From: Monocercomonoides exilis
Lineage: Eukaryota; Preaxostyla; Oxymonadida; Polymastigidae
DNA length: 64,000 bases
Direction: 5' to 3'
NCBI GenBank assembly: GCA_001643675.2
Contig: LSRY02000038.1
Coordinates: forward strand, 126,501-190,500
Under the pieces are notes generated by a model. The model saw only the letters and a program-made list of their open reading frames with translations, did no database searches and had not been told where the DNA came from. Both the position numbers and the translations under genes were made by a program. Shown in pieces: positions 19,296 through 29,656 of the stretch (position 1 is its first letter; each line of letters begins with the position of its first letter).

Positions 19296-21815
19296 TTACT
19301 CTGCTGGTTCAGGATCGACAATGTCATCCTTGTTCCTCACGATTGAGTAGCTAGCAGCGTCAGTCACATCGCCTCTCCCAGTGAAGCCATACACTGTGCG
19401 CTTCACTGTCTTCGTGGCTGGGTATTGCTCCACCACCACCATTCCTTCCTCAGTCATCCGGTCAAAGAAGCAGGTGTGTGCAGTGGTTGGAGTGCGCTTC
19501 ACAGTCTTCTTCACCACCTTCGTCTCCTTCGTGACAGGATCCACTTCTTCCTCCTCAACCTCCACGTCGATGCGCTCAGGGAATGTCCCGTTCACAAACG
19601 TCGCAATCACAGCGCCTGAGTCAATCGGGAACGACGTGTTTGTAATCGCCTCTCCTGCCACCCACTCGCTCGTCGCACCCACATCAGAGAAGAGCTGCAC
19701 CAGCGACACGCAATCGCCATCGTCATACGACTCCACATCCACAATCGCCTCCACTCCTTCTTCCAGCTCAATGTAATGTCCTCCTTCAATCGGCGGGTTC
19801 GGCGCTGGATAGGGCTTTGGGTGTGGGGGCTCTGGACGTGGCTTCGGTGGCTCTGGCACTGGCTCTGGTTCTGGTTCGGGTTCTGGTTCTGGTTCTGGCT
19901 CTGGCTCTGGTTCGGGTTCGGGTTCTGGCTCTGGTTCAGGGTAGTCAGGTTCGTCGGGCTCATCGGGATAGTCTGGTTCGTCAGGGTAATCTGGCTCATC
20001 GGGCTCATCGGGCTCATCGGGCTCATCTGGATAGTCTGGTTCATCGGGATAGTCTGGCTCAGGCTCGGGGACTGGCTCTGGTTGAGGCTTTGGTTGTGGC
20101 TGGGGCTTCGGAGGTTGGGGTTTCGGGGGTTGAGGCTTTGGTGGCTGAGGCTTTGGTGGTTGAGGTTTCTTCGATGGAATTTTGATTTTCTGGCCAACAT
20201 ATATCTTGTTAGGATTGGCAATATGATTGTATTTTGCCAATTCTGCAACTGTTGTGTGATACATTGCAGCTATCTTTGACAATGTGTCTCCTTTCTTCAC
20301 AATGTAAACATCCTTTGATGGCTGAGGCTGTGGCTTTGGTTGTGGCTTTGGCTGTGGTTTCGGTGTCGGTTTTGGAGTTGGCTTGGGTGTCGGTTTTGGA
20401 GTTGGCTTGGGTGTCGGTTTTGGAGTTGGCTTGGGTGTCGGTTTTGGAGTTGGCTTGGGTGTCGGTTTTGGAGTTGGCTTGGGTGTCGGTTTTGGAGTTG
20501 GCTTGGGTGTCGGTTTTGGAGTTGGCTTGGGTGTCGGTTTTGGAGTTGGCTTGGGTGTCGGTTTTGGAGTTGGCTTGGGTGTCGGTTTTGGAGTTGGCTT
20601 GGGAGTTGGCTTTGGAGTTGGCTTGGGTGTCGGTTTTGGAGTTGGCTTGGGTGTCGGTTTTGGAGTTGGCTTTGGAGTCGGTTTTGGAGTCGGCTTTGGA
20701 GTCGGTTTTGGAGTCGGCTTGGGAGTTGGCTTTGGTTGTGGCTTTGGAGTTGGCTTTGGAGTTGGCTTTGGAGTTGGTTTGGGGGTTGGTTTGGGGGTTG
20801 GTTTTGGGGTTGGTTTTGGGGTTGGTTTTGGGGTTGGTTTTGGGGTTGGTTTTGGGGTTGGTTTTGGTGCTGGCTTGGGAGTAGGTTTTGGAGTGGGTTT
20901 CGGTGTTGGTTTTGGTGTTGGCTTTGGAGTCGGCTTTGGTTGTGGCTTTGGCTGTGGTTTAGGTGTTGGTTTAGGTGTCGGTTTTGGAGTCGGCTTTGGA
21001 GTCGGCTTTGGGGTTGGCTTTGGGGTCGGCTTTGGGGTCGGCTTTGGGGTCGGCTTTGGGGTCGGCTTTGGGGTCGGCTTTGGGGTCGGCTTTGGGGTCG
21101 GCTTTGGGGTTGGCTTTGGGGTCGGCTTTGGGGTTGGCTTTGGGGTCGGCTTTGGGGTTGGCTTTGGAGTCGGCTTTGGGGTCGGCTTTGGGGTCGGCTT
21201 TGGGGTCGGCTTTGGGGTCGGCTTTGGGGTCGGCTTTGGGGTCGGCTTTGGGGTTGGCTTTGGGGTCGGCTTTGGGGTTGGCTTTGGGGTCGGCTTTGGG
21301 GTTGGCTTTGGGGTCGGCTTTGGTTTGGGAGTTGGTTTGGGAGTTGGTTTCGGTTTTGGTGCTGGCTTTGGTGCTGGCTTTGGTGCTGGCTTCGGCTTCG
21401 GTGCTGGCTTCGGCTTCGGTGCTGGCTTCGGCTTAGGTTTAGCTGCCTTTGCACCGTCCAATTCTTCTCCAGAATATTCATCGTCCAATTCAAATATTTC
21501 ATATTCGAACTCCAATTCGCTTTCTTCTTCTTCTCCCTCATCATTGAAGACCTCTTCCAAATCAATATACTCTTCATCTTGATCCTCAAAAAGTTGAATG
21601 ATCTCGTCTTCATCTTTCTCCGGAATTGCTTCTATCTCTTCCGTTTCATCCTCCTCATCATAAACATCCGTTAACTTGTATTCTACGTTCTGGTATTCAT
21701 TCCAGATCTTTCCTTTTTCATAGACAGCGCTTGCGTTGAATTCACTTCTTTCTGGCTCAAGCTCCAGAAATGAATTTGCGAAAGCAGCTGATATCAAAAG
21801 CAACAGTTTCAGCAT
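19296..21815 (-). CDS. Secreted LysM protein with giant KPTP repeat and NlpC/P60-like amidase domain
   Basis: 839 aa; the start at 21815 was chosen because the next residues form a signal peptide ([15 protein letters not shown]), whereas the 34 codons upstream look untranslated. Order: acidic segment (to about 120); Lys-Pro-Thr-Pro tetrapeptide array (about 125-500); LysM (about 501-547: [17 protein letters not shown] then YVGQKIKIP); PQPPK, DYPDEP and PEPE repeats; C-terminal domain (about 675-839). That domain has GDCVSLVQ with Cys702, a TATFVNG-like segment and TAHTCFF with His780. Cys and His order and spacing fit the NlpC/P60 amidase fold, and from memory it is closest to bacterial BPSL0067-type proteins. 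LysM binds N-acetylglucosamine polymers, so a peptidoglycan-degrading exported enzyme is inferred, presumably of bacterial origin. No transmembrane anchor is seen. The exact catalytic set is unproven. Confidence 0.83.
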   Translation of the reverse strand: MLKLLLLISAAFANSFLELEPERSEFNASAVYEKGKIWNEYQNVEYKLTDVYDEEDETEEIEAIPEKDEDEIIQLFEDQDEEYIDLEEVFNDEGEEEESELEFEYEIFELDDEYSGEELDGAKAAKPKPKPAPKPKPAPKPKPAPKPAPKPAPKPKPTPKPTPKPKPTPKPTPKPTPKPTPKPTPKPTPKPTPKPTPKPTPKPTPKPTPKPTPKPTPKPTPKPTPKPTPKPTPKPTPKPTPKPTPKPTPKPTPKPTPKPTPKPTPKPTPKPTPKPTPKPTPKPTPKPQPKPQPKPTPKPTPKPTPKPTPKPTPKPAPKPTPKPTPKPTPKPTPKPTPKPTPKPTPKPTPKPTPKPTPKPQPKPTPKPTPKPTPKPTPKPTPKPTPKPTPKPTPKPTPKPTPKPTPKPTPKPTPKPTPKPTPKPTPKPTPKPTPKPTPKPTPKPTPKPTPKPTPKPTPKPTPKPTPKPTPKPTPKPTPKPTPKPTPKPQPKPQPKPQPQPSKDVYIVKKGDTLSKIAAMYHTTVAELAKYNHIANPNKIYVGQKIKIPSKKPQPPKPQPPKPQPPKPQPPKPQPQPKPQPEPVPEPEPDYPDEPDYPDEPDEPDEPDEPDYPDEPDYPDEPDEPDYPEPEPEPEPEPEPEPEPEPEPEPEPEPVPEPPKPRPEPPHPKPYPAPNPPIEGGHYIELEEGVEAIVDVESYDDGDCVSLVQLFSDVGATSEWVAGEAITNTSFPIDSGAVIATFVNGTFPERIDVEVEEEEVDPVTKETKVVKKTVKRTPTTAHTCFFDRMTEEGMVVVEQYPATKTVKRTVYGFTGRGDVTDAASYSIVRNKDDIVDPEPAE
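20318..21442 (-). repeat. Coding minisatellite for the KPTP array
   Basis: A 12-bp unit encodes Lys-Pro-Thr-Pro about 90 times. Two sub-arrays differ in sequence: 20390-20690 shows a 24-bp higher-order period, and 21000-21320 is a nearly homogeneous 12-bp period. The plus strand carries GGGG every 12 bases in the second sub-array. The frame is kept throughout, so length change is by whole units. Confidence 0.9.
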
Positions 21816-22346
21816 TTTTCCAAAATTCGAAATGATGAAAAAACGATAAAAGGCTTTATAATTACCATTATTTACAAAATCCTTTTTACCCATTACTGAT
21901 CGATCAAAATATGCCATTCATAAATCTGTTTTTTATTCAAAGAATATAAAATTTTTATTAGTGAGAAATCAACATAATTTATTGAACAAGCCCAAATGCA
22001 AAATTTGAAATAGATTTTTAACGAAAAACTATTTCCATAAAAAACGCCATTCAAGATAACATAAAAGTTTTCAACCATTTTATTTTTGCTGTTTTCAATG
22101 AGATGTGTGTGACTGTTTTTGAATCTGTATTTTCTTTTTCTGAATTTTCTGTTTGTGAATAAACTTTGAATATTGATAAATGAAAACTAAATAGTGATGA
22201 CTTCTTTGATGAATTATTTTTCCATGGATATCAACTTAAACGTCAACTTTTGAAATCAATTATCATTCATTTTTATTTAAAATGATAAATAACTAATCAA
22301 AGAAAGAAAACCTTAAAAAAATCAATTTGTGTTAATGTGAATCCAG

Positions 22347-22389
<43 letters not shown>

Positions 22390-22447
22390 AGATTTTTTGT
22401 GATATGAATTGAAATGTTTGACTTTATTAAAATAATAAACTTTTTTC

Positions 22448-23130
22448 AAAAGCGGATATAATCACATTGAACTGAATCTTCATCGATTTGAATCTCATTT
22501 TCGAGTGCAATAACATTTTTAACCTATTTTTTCTTCTTTTTCAATCGCATGTGATCGCAGGGCAGAAAATATGTGTGATTATTTTGGAAACAAAATTTTT
22601 TCATTCAATATTTTCGGTTTGAAAATTTCCTTTAAACAAAAATAAATTCATGCACTAAAATGAAAATGCTTTTTCAGATATCTTCTTTTTTTTCAGCTTT
22701 AACATTTGCTTTTAAAACAGTTGTGATAAATACACAAATTGAAGATAAAATCACTTCCCTGTGACAAACAACCTTTGAAAAATGGACACTCTAAAAAATG
22801 TTATGATTTCGAAAATAATCACCAATGCATAATCACATTTTATTTCATTATGAATATTTTTTCATTGATAAATCAATTTATTTATTATTATTTTTAAAAT
22901 CATGTTTTATAAGTTGAAATAATGTGTTTTAATGAAAAAAGTTATTTTTTCAATTGATAATAGTGTAGCGGGAAGCATTTTCAAAAATTGAAAAACTAAC
23001 CAAAACAATTAAATAAATTAATTAATTTTTAATTATTTTCTCTGAAAAGAAACATCGTGTGTAATCACGATCGAATGTAATTACAAAGAGTGGTGCAATC
23101 TTTTATGTGATTGCATCCGATTTTTCCCGT
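22448..23130. mobile_element. Degenerate pogo-type MITE, interrupted by a second MITE
   Basis: The left end (GCGGATATAATCACATTG) and right end (from CATCGTGTGTAATCACGATC to about 23130) match the two termini of the intact element at 52504-52953. Its total length of about 680 bp exceeds the 450 bp of the intact copy by roughly the length of the nested element at 22573-22823. No target duplication can be read. Confidence 0.6.
22573..22823. mobile_element. Small MITE, family with GGTGATTATT termini (nested copy)
   Basis: About 251 bp with inverted termini GTGATTATTTTGGAAACA and its counterpart TTTCGAAAATAATCAC. The same termini and similar length occur at 50633-50890 and 61591-61845. It lies within the degenerate element at 22448-23130. 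Confidence 0.55.
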
Positions 23131-23486
23131 ATTTTGCTCCATTTGACTTTTGAAATCATCACACATGTTGATTGTGTAAAAATATCGGACAAGACCGATT
23201 TTTCAATTACTTCAGAAGAAGAAATTCCAATAATTTTTCTCCAAACACATATCATCAAAGCAAGCTCATTTGATATATGTCAAAAAATATTTTAAAAATT
23301 CCTTTTGTTTGATTTTTTTAAAAAAAACAAAAACAAAAATTATTATTATAATCTAATTTCTGTTCTCATTCACATAATTTAACTGTCATGTCAACAAAAC
23401 CTTGAAAGTGTTATTATTTCCATTTTTGTGAATTTTCATGATTGGGAACAGTTATTTTTTCGAAATATGGAATTATTTAAAAGAAT

Positions 23487-23634
23487 AAAAATTTCAAATT
23501 TCGATCATATTTCCGTTCCAACGAACGAAATTTTTTTTTAATAGAAATAATTTAAGTGTCAAAGTCATATTTTCATGACAGAGAAATTTCGTGAGAAGGA
23601 ACAGAAATTTGATCGAAATATGAAAATTTTCTTT
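23487..23634. repeat. Imperfect palindrome related to other foldbacks in the window
   Basis: Arms of about 46 bp read ATTTCGATCATATTTCCGTT on the left and the approximate complement on the right. The right-arm sequence around 23599-23670 (GAACAGAAATTTGATCGAAA and on) is also seen, diverged, at 61508-61580 and in the right arm of the 248-493 palindrome. Confidence 0.5.
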
Positions 23635-24889
23635 TATTTGAAAATAAAACAAAAGGAATTTTTCAAAAAATTCAGACATATGGGGAAAAATATTTCTCTT
23701 CAGGCATTTTCATTAAACAATTATCCATTTTTCATTGATTTTTTTTATCAAAAAACACGTTGATAATATATTAATTTTTTGACATTCATAAAATGCTTCA
23801 ATTCCTCATGTTTTGATTTCAACGATGCATGTTTACGGATATGAAAATCAAATGAATTTAAAATCTGAGAAAACAAAACAAAGTTATGAGTGAAGCAATT
23901 TTTAAGTGCCTTGTGCAAAAAAAGCTTGAAAGACCGTATTATCCCCCATATAAGGAAATATTTCCGCTTTATTTGTTCAAGGAAATAAAAAATTAATGAT
24001 ATCTCAAAAAAAAAAAGGATTTTGAGCTTCTTTGAGATATCAGTTGTTAATATTTGAACACTTTATGGAAACGGAAATGAAAGTTAGCGATTCTAAATTT
24101 GTTGGCAATAATAAGGTCATCTTGAATGGAAATAATAAGTTTTTCTTATCTTACAGTTATTGAGAAATTGATCTTGTCCGGTTTTTTGTGTGCAATCAAT
24201 AATGATGCGAAATGATAATCTGTTAATAAAACAATCATTGTTCAACGTTCATTTTTGTTGTTACAAATTATCATTCCGATATTTTTGATAGATAAAAAGC
24301 AATTCGAAAAAATATAAAAAAAAATTTTTTTTGAAAATGGAACATTTTCAGAATTATCAATACATAAACAAATAAATATCGAAAAAAAGTTAGAGAAAGA
24401 GAAAGAAAAATATTTATTAGTGAATAAATATGCAAATAAGAAAATATTTTTCATTTTTTTTTTCCATTTATTTAATTTTGTTAAATTTTATTTTATTAAT
24501 TTGTTTTTTGATTCCTTTAATATCGCGTAAAATAGACAAAACGAAAAAAATTTTCATTGTGTATAAATTCATTTTTGATATCGAATTTGAATATAATTTG
24601 TATTTTAATATAAGATTTCTATTATTCGACATTAACTTTATGTTGAAAATTTGTTATGATATAATTACACTTTAATTGGATGTATCTTATTAAAATGAAA
24701 ACTCCTTTTGGCGTAACATTTTATTTCCAATCCAATTAAAAAACAAAAATTGTTTACAAAATCTGTAAAACTGCATGTTGTCACACAAACATTCCCCAAC
24801 TTCATACTAGTATGTGAGATGAATTATAACTTCAGCAGTAGCTTATTCATAAATTGAAAAAAGCTGTAAAAGGAAGAATAAAAATGAAT

Positions 24890-25517
24890 TTAGTAGAAAT
24901 AGCCAAGAATTTTTCCTCCTGTTCCACGTTTTCTAGCTTCTTCATGAGACATAATTCCATATGAAGTTGTTAAAACAATAAATCCGAATTGACGGGCCGG
25001 AAGAAGATTTGTTACCCAGCGTTCCATTTGGTCAAGTCCAACATCAAAACGTGGTGAAATTACACCACATTTGTTTAGGCGACCATTAAGTTCAACAACA
25101 ACTTTTCCAGCTCGATGATCGTCCACAACCTCAAATTCTCCAATGTATCCTTCAAAATGTTAATTATAAAATAACATTAATGAATCAAATAATTTCAAAA
25201 ATACATGAAAAAAAATTGGAAATTTTCAACAATTGAATCATTTATATTGAAAATATTATTTATAAAATTTCAATGAAATAATCAGAAGTGGTTGATTTTT
25301 TACACACAAACAAGACATATCAAAAAAATTAGAAAAAATTTAAATTTATGAAAAGGTCTGAAATTAAGAATAAAATTAGCATACCATGCTTTTGCATCAC
25401 ACGAAGGAATTTAAGAACGACTTTGCTGCAAGGACGAATAAGAACTTGACGCTTCCCAGATCTTTCGGCAACAACAATTGTGTTTAAACATTCACTCAAC
25501 ACATTCATACGGACCAT
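24890..25517 (-). CDS. RPS15A: 40S ribosomal protein S15a (uS8)
   Basis: Two exons, 25517-25385 and 25149-24890, joined across a 235-bp intron (donor GTATGC, acceptor TTTTGAAG, phase 1). The product is 130 aa, the usual length of eukaryotic uS8. It begins [14 protein letters not shown] and ends [11 protein letters not shown] then TAA. uS8 binds 18S rRNA in the platform of the small subunit. The family landmarks MQKHGYIGEFE (spanning the intron), [20 protein letters not shown] and [11 protein letters not shown] are all present. The TAA directly after the canonical C-terminus shows TAA is a stop in this genome. The gene is divergent from the tail-anchored protein gene, with 95 bp between start codons. 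Confidence 0.97.
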
Positions 25518-25612
25518 TTCTAACTAAAATGCTGTGCGACGAATCTTGATAATAACATCAATTTTGTTAAATGTGAACGAATTACAAAATAAAAAAAATA
25601 AACAAACCAATA
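25518..25612. promoter_or_regulatory. Short bidirectional promoter region
   Basis: Only 95 bp separate the divergent start codons of RPS15A and the tail-anchored protein gene, so both promoters and 5' leaders must lie here or in the coding ends. I see no clear TATA box or repeated motif. Confidence 0.5.
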
Positions 25613-26287
25613 ATGATCAAATTTCCGCATTTGCCTTTTATGCCCATAACCGATCACATAATCAACAAAAATGATTCGCCCAGAAACTCTAAAAGCTTTT
25701 ATAAATCAAGTACAAAAAAATTCTATAGAAAAGCCTACGAGAATACAAGTATGCTTCGGAAATTAAGAAAAAAATTAATTTATTGTGATTTGAAAACAAT
25801 TTCTTAATTCATCCAATTTTGTCATAAGTACAAAATTGATTCGTTTGTAAAATATACGCGCAATGCTTATTTTAAAATAGGCTCAGATGTTATTCCAGAA
25901 GCTGAAAAATATATTATTGCAACGATTGCTGAACTCACAAAACTTGTTTCAGATTCATCTAAAGAATACGAGGCATTGGCTATTCAGGAAAACTTACAAC
26001 TAACATCTACTTCAGATCAATTATTTTTCCTGACAAATGTGTGCAATTGTCTTCTTACTGATTGAATGTTTTTTTATTTGATTCAAAAATAGCAATTGGA
26101 AAGGAAAAAACAATGTCTTGCGAATCAATTCATGCAAATAGCATCTATTGACTTGCCCCCACTTATAAATGAAAGTTATCCAACAAATTCCGATCATCAA
26201 AAACGCTGTTATGGCAAACGTTTGCCAATTGTTTTAATAATTGCTGTGTTGCTCATTTTTATCCTTTCTTGTAGAAAATATAATTAA
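25613..26287 (+). CDS. Small tail-anchored membrane protein (three exons)
   Basis: Proposed exons 25613-25748, 25881-26038 and 26093-26287, with introns of 132 bp (GTATGC...AATAG) and 54 bp (GTGTGC...AATAG). The phases agree and give 162 aa ending in TAA. The middle exon encodes SDVIPEAEKYIIATIAELTK and a helical segment. The last exon ends with a hydrophobic helix (LPIVLIIAVLLIFILSC) and a four-residue basic end, the layout of a C-tail-anchored ER or Golgi protein. It could be a SNARE or trafficking factor, but I see no convincing SNARE layer residues and do not assign it. The first exon is the least certain part. Divergent from RPS15A. Confidence 0.55.
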
Positions 26288-27440
26288 CAAAGACATGTCG
26301 CATAATCCTTCATCTAAACTTCCACAGCTTGATTTTGATTGCTTCGCACCATTAACACTAAAATCATGTTTGCCTTTAAAAATTCACTTGTCTTTCAATA
26401 ACTGTTAATTTATAAATTATTTTACTGTAATTTTTTTAAATTTTTTAAAAATTTTTATTGAAATTAAAGTGAAAATTTAATATAATTCGAAGAAAGTCAA
26501 AGACAATCGTTGTTATATGTTATTTTCTCATATTTTTCCATCTTTCTCTCTCTTTTTCTTTGTATTTGTGAAGTATTTTCTTCTTTAGCAATTATTTGTT
26601 CATAAACACATCATCCCTCTTATAAGCGAGAAAATTGTTTCATGTATTTTATTTCATGTGTTTTCATTGTTTTCACTTATTGACAAATTTTTGAATAATA
26701 TTTTTATTATCTTGAATGTTGAAGATTTTAGATATTTTTTTTTTCGTTTTTTAAATGACATTTCATTTTACACATCATTTGAATGTACTGCCATTTATTC
26801 TATCCGAAGCGATGACAAAAGAATTAGACATTGCTTTGAAATTTGTGTTCAACAAGCATTTACAGAAATATTTATGAATTATCAAATTTCATTGTGTTGT
26901 TTCAAACTCAATAATAAGTTCGTCTTTTTCGACTTGAATGAGATATTTTTCATTTATAAGCACAGAAGCAAATGAAAGGAATATTTTATAACATAAACTT
27001 CCATTAATTCAGAAACATAGTTTTTTCACAAACATTTTCTTCCATTGTGTGATAAAAATCGAAATGTGAAAACTTTCTTTTTCAAAGGAAAAAAAAAGAC
27101 AAGAAAAGAAAAGAAATAAAAGATTCTTGTTTTATTTAATTTCCTGAAATTCTAATTTCTTCATCACTTGAGTTAATGTCAACTTGTTTTTCTTATAAAA
27201 TGAAATGAAGACATTCATCAGTTTCAATGCGATGCATCCATTCATGCCCTCTTTAAAGTTAAGAAAATACAAGTGAAAAAATTTTAATTGTATTGCTTTA
27301 ACTTCAACTCTAATAAATAATTCATCATTTAATCACCTTTATTTTTCGCTTTCCGCTTTAGGAAAATAAAAATTATCGTGAATGAAAAGAAGAAAATTTG
27401 AAATGTAACATTAAATGAAATGAATAATGATAATCTCTAA
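26288..27440. other. Intergenic region
   Basis: AT-rich 1.15 kb between the convergent tail-anchored gene and PA28. A 38-codon open frame at about 26294 and a 105-codon frame at 26658-26975 have no recognisable features. I see no repeat or RNA gene. Confidence 0.55.
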
Positions 27441-28484
27441 TTACACTGAATTTGGTGCGAATGTTCTACCCATATGAGGTGCTTTCAATTTATCAAAGTT
27501 CTTAACAACAATGTCGTGAATGAACAAATAGAAGTTCCTTATTTAAATACAAAAATTATGTTCAGAAATTTTCAAATCAAGAAAAGTTATAAAAATGAAA
27601 AAAAAATAAATTAAACCGTAGATCTGTAAGAGTTTGCACGCAGAAAAAGATTTGACGCTCTTCCATTTCCATGATGCACTTTCCCACATCGTCCAAAAAT
27701 GGGAAACGATAAAACTGATGGCAAAAAGGTAAAATAATGAAAATTCACATTTTTCACTTTAATAGAACACAAAAAAAGAGGGAAGCACAAACTTTTACGA
27801 AAAGCTTTGCGCGAGAATCGGAATATTGAGAAAATTTTGATAGCCCTTCAACCCCCACTATTAAAATGTTGAAAATTGTGGAAAAATTTCTTAAAGAAAA
27901 AGAAAAATTGAAAGACATACTGCTCTCCAAACTTTGTGCAGTTGAAACAATAAGATCCTTTTTTATATGAAAAAGTAAGTTTTAAAAAAATCATGAAAAA
28001 TCACAGACCATGACTTCTGCTCCAAAAATGGTGCTATCAGTTATTGCTGGTTTTTGAAGCGAAAACCAAAGTCGAAAAGTCGACAGATTTCGAACAAAGT
28101 CAGAAAGATAGTCTAACACCATTTGGTTCAGGTTTTCTATTGCCTTAACATCAAATACATTTCATTTTTCAAAAAAAATAACATCATTGTAAACATCATT
28201 AACAGGAGCATTAATTTCTGTTGGCTTATCAATAATTTGTTGTGTTAGAAGCATAGCAGATTTATATCGTTCTATAACAATTGCAAAAGATTAATATCAA
28301 TGAAAGTTGAGAGTAAATAAATCAAACCACTTGAATGATCGAGATAGTCTGTATTCTGCATTGCAACGCGATCCAATTCAAGCGCCTTTTCGGAAAAGGT
28401 CTTTATCATAGCCATTGATTTTTCTTTTAAATGTGGATCAATCAAATTTTCTAAAGAAACATCAGATTTAATTTCAGAAGCCAT
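27441..28484 (-). CDS. Proteasome activator PA28 (11S regulator / REG)
   Basis: Seven exons: 28484-28328, 28271-28195, 28143-28009, 27957-27921, 27857-27793, 27714-27617, 27537-27441. All introns are GT-AG (51-79 bp); joined length is 666 nt, 221 aa, TAA stop. PA28 subunits form heptamers that cap the 20S proteasome and open its gate independently of ATP and ubiquitin. Landmarks: LSTFRLWFSLQKPAI (PA28 TLKxWIxxxIPxI); FGAEVM (NFGVxV of the activation loop); YSDSRAKLFVK (YYxxRAKLVSK); FPFLDDVGKCIMEMEE (YPHVEDYRRTVxExDE); DLRNFYLFIHDIVVKNFDKL (ELRNxYxxLHDxILKNIEKI). The intron-2 donor could instead be 12 bp further in (exon 2 ending 28183), adding four residues. The Asn before the activation-loop Phe-Gly is not conserved. 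It cannot be told apart as alpha, beta or gamma. Confidence 0.9.
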
Positions 28485-28889
28485 TTTGCTATAATAATGG
28501 GTCAAAAATGGTTCAAGATTTTCTTTATTGATTTAACTTGATTTTTTTGTATTTATGAATTAAAAATATTTTCAAAGAATAATTCAAACAACTATCATCA
28601 TTAACATTTTATTGATTGCAAAATATTTTATAATTGCTATTTGTCTCGTCACAACCAGAAACAATTAGAGAAATGATAAAAAAAAAAGCGAAATGTTACA
28701 ATCCAAAGAGCTACTTAAGCTTTGATTGATTGATTCAGAAAGAAAAAACTTGATATTCAAGAATAATGAGAATTCACAATACAAACAGTTCAAGAAATAT
28801 TTTTGAAATAAAGGGAAAATTCGATATTGCTAAGAAATGGCTGGTGAATCTGGAAGATCAGAAAAAATATAAAAATAAAATACAAAAAT

Positions 28890-28921
<32 letters not shown>

Positions 28922-29275
28922 AAAAAAAAAAAAAAAAGGAGAGATTTTGATAAACAGGAAGACAAACATGAAAATAAGAAGGACACAAAACAGATAGCAT
29001 CAATCTCAGGTAGTTCAATATGTGATATTCAAATCAATTTATTTTTTCTCTCTTTCTCTCTTTCTCTCTTTCTCTCTCTCTCTCTCTCACTCACTCACTC
29101 ACTCACTCACTCACTCACTCACTCACTCACTCACTTACACATAGATATAGACATTAATTGTTCAGTGATAATAACAAATAAAAATAAATCATAGAATAAA
29201 CAAACAAACAAACAAACAAACAAATTAATTATTTAACAATAAAATTTATTTCCTCTCAGAAAAAGAAAAAAATAA

Positions 29276-29395
29276 ACTCAAAAAAAGAAAGAAGAAAGAA
29301 GAAAGAAGAAAGAAGAAAGAAGAAAGAAGAAAGAAGAAAGAAGAAAGAAGAAAGAAGAAAGAAGAAAGAAGAAAGAAGAAAGAAGAAAGAAGAAA

Positions 29396-29432
<37 letters not shown>
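29276..29432. repeat. AAGAAAG-type microsatellite
   Basis: About 18 copies of a 7-nt AAGAAAG unit, ending in GAAA tetranucleotides. It is a pure purine tract in intergenic DNA. Confidence 0.9.
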
Positions 29433-29568
29433 ATAATAATGATAAAAAAACTGATCAATATTTATTTATTTTCCCCTTCTCTTCTCCTCTTCTCCACTTC
29501 TCCACTTCTCCCTTCCTCTTCTCCCTCTCCCTCTCTCTCTCCCCCCTCATTCTCCCTCTCTCTCTCTC

Positions 29569-29652
29569 TCCTCCTTCCCTCCTTTCCTCCCTCCTTTCCT
29601 CCCTCCTTTCCTCCCTCCTTTCCTCCCTCCTTTCCTCCCTCCTTTCCTCCCT
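29569..29652. repeat. CCTCCTTTC-type array
   Basis: Tandem CCCTCCTTTCCT units end 5 bp before the stop codon of Pmp-like gene 3, so they lie in or next to its 3' untranslated region. Confidence 0.85.
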
Positions 29653-29656
29653 TCCT

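Larger units (their letters stand above)
21816..24889. other. Intergenic region with degenerate transposable elements
   Basis: 3.1 kb, very AT-rich, without a supportable gene. It holds a 42-nt poly-A run (22347-22388), a degenerate pogo-type MITE (22448-23130) with a second MITE nested inside it, and an imperfect palindrome (23487-23634). A short hairpin at about 23998-24047 has arms reading TGATATCTCAAA. Confidence 0.65.
28485..29656. other. Intergenic microsatellite cluster
   Basis: The sequence between PA28 and Pmp-like gene 3 is mostly simple repeats: AC dinucleotides (28891-28915), TCTC then ACTC tetranucleotides (29047-29135), CAAA (about 29197-29222), AAGAAAG units (29276-29432) and a CT-rich array with a CCTCCTTTC unit (29569-29652). 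Open frames here are artefacts of the repeats. Confidence 0.85.

Noticed and set aside
20318-21442. Regular repeats that could suggest a CRISPR array
   Set aside because: Units are 12 bp without unique spacers and are in frame within a protein gene.
20340-21674. Long plus-strand open frames (GVGFGVGLG-type, LWGRLWG-type) of 400 aa or more
   Set aside because: They are antisense or frame-shifted readings of the KPTP coding array; the minus-strand frame has signal peptide, LysM and a conserved C-terminal domain.
26658-26975. A 105-codon plus-strand frame
   Set aside because: Composition matches AT-rich non-coding DNA and there is no recognisable motif or splice partner.
28766-29194. A 142-codon open frame
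   Set aside because: It is made of AC, CT and ACTC microsatellites.
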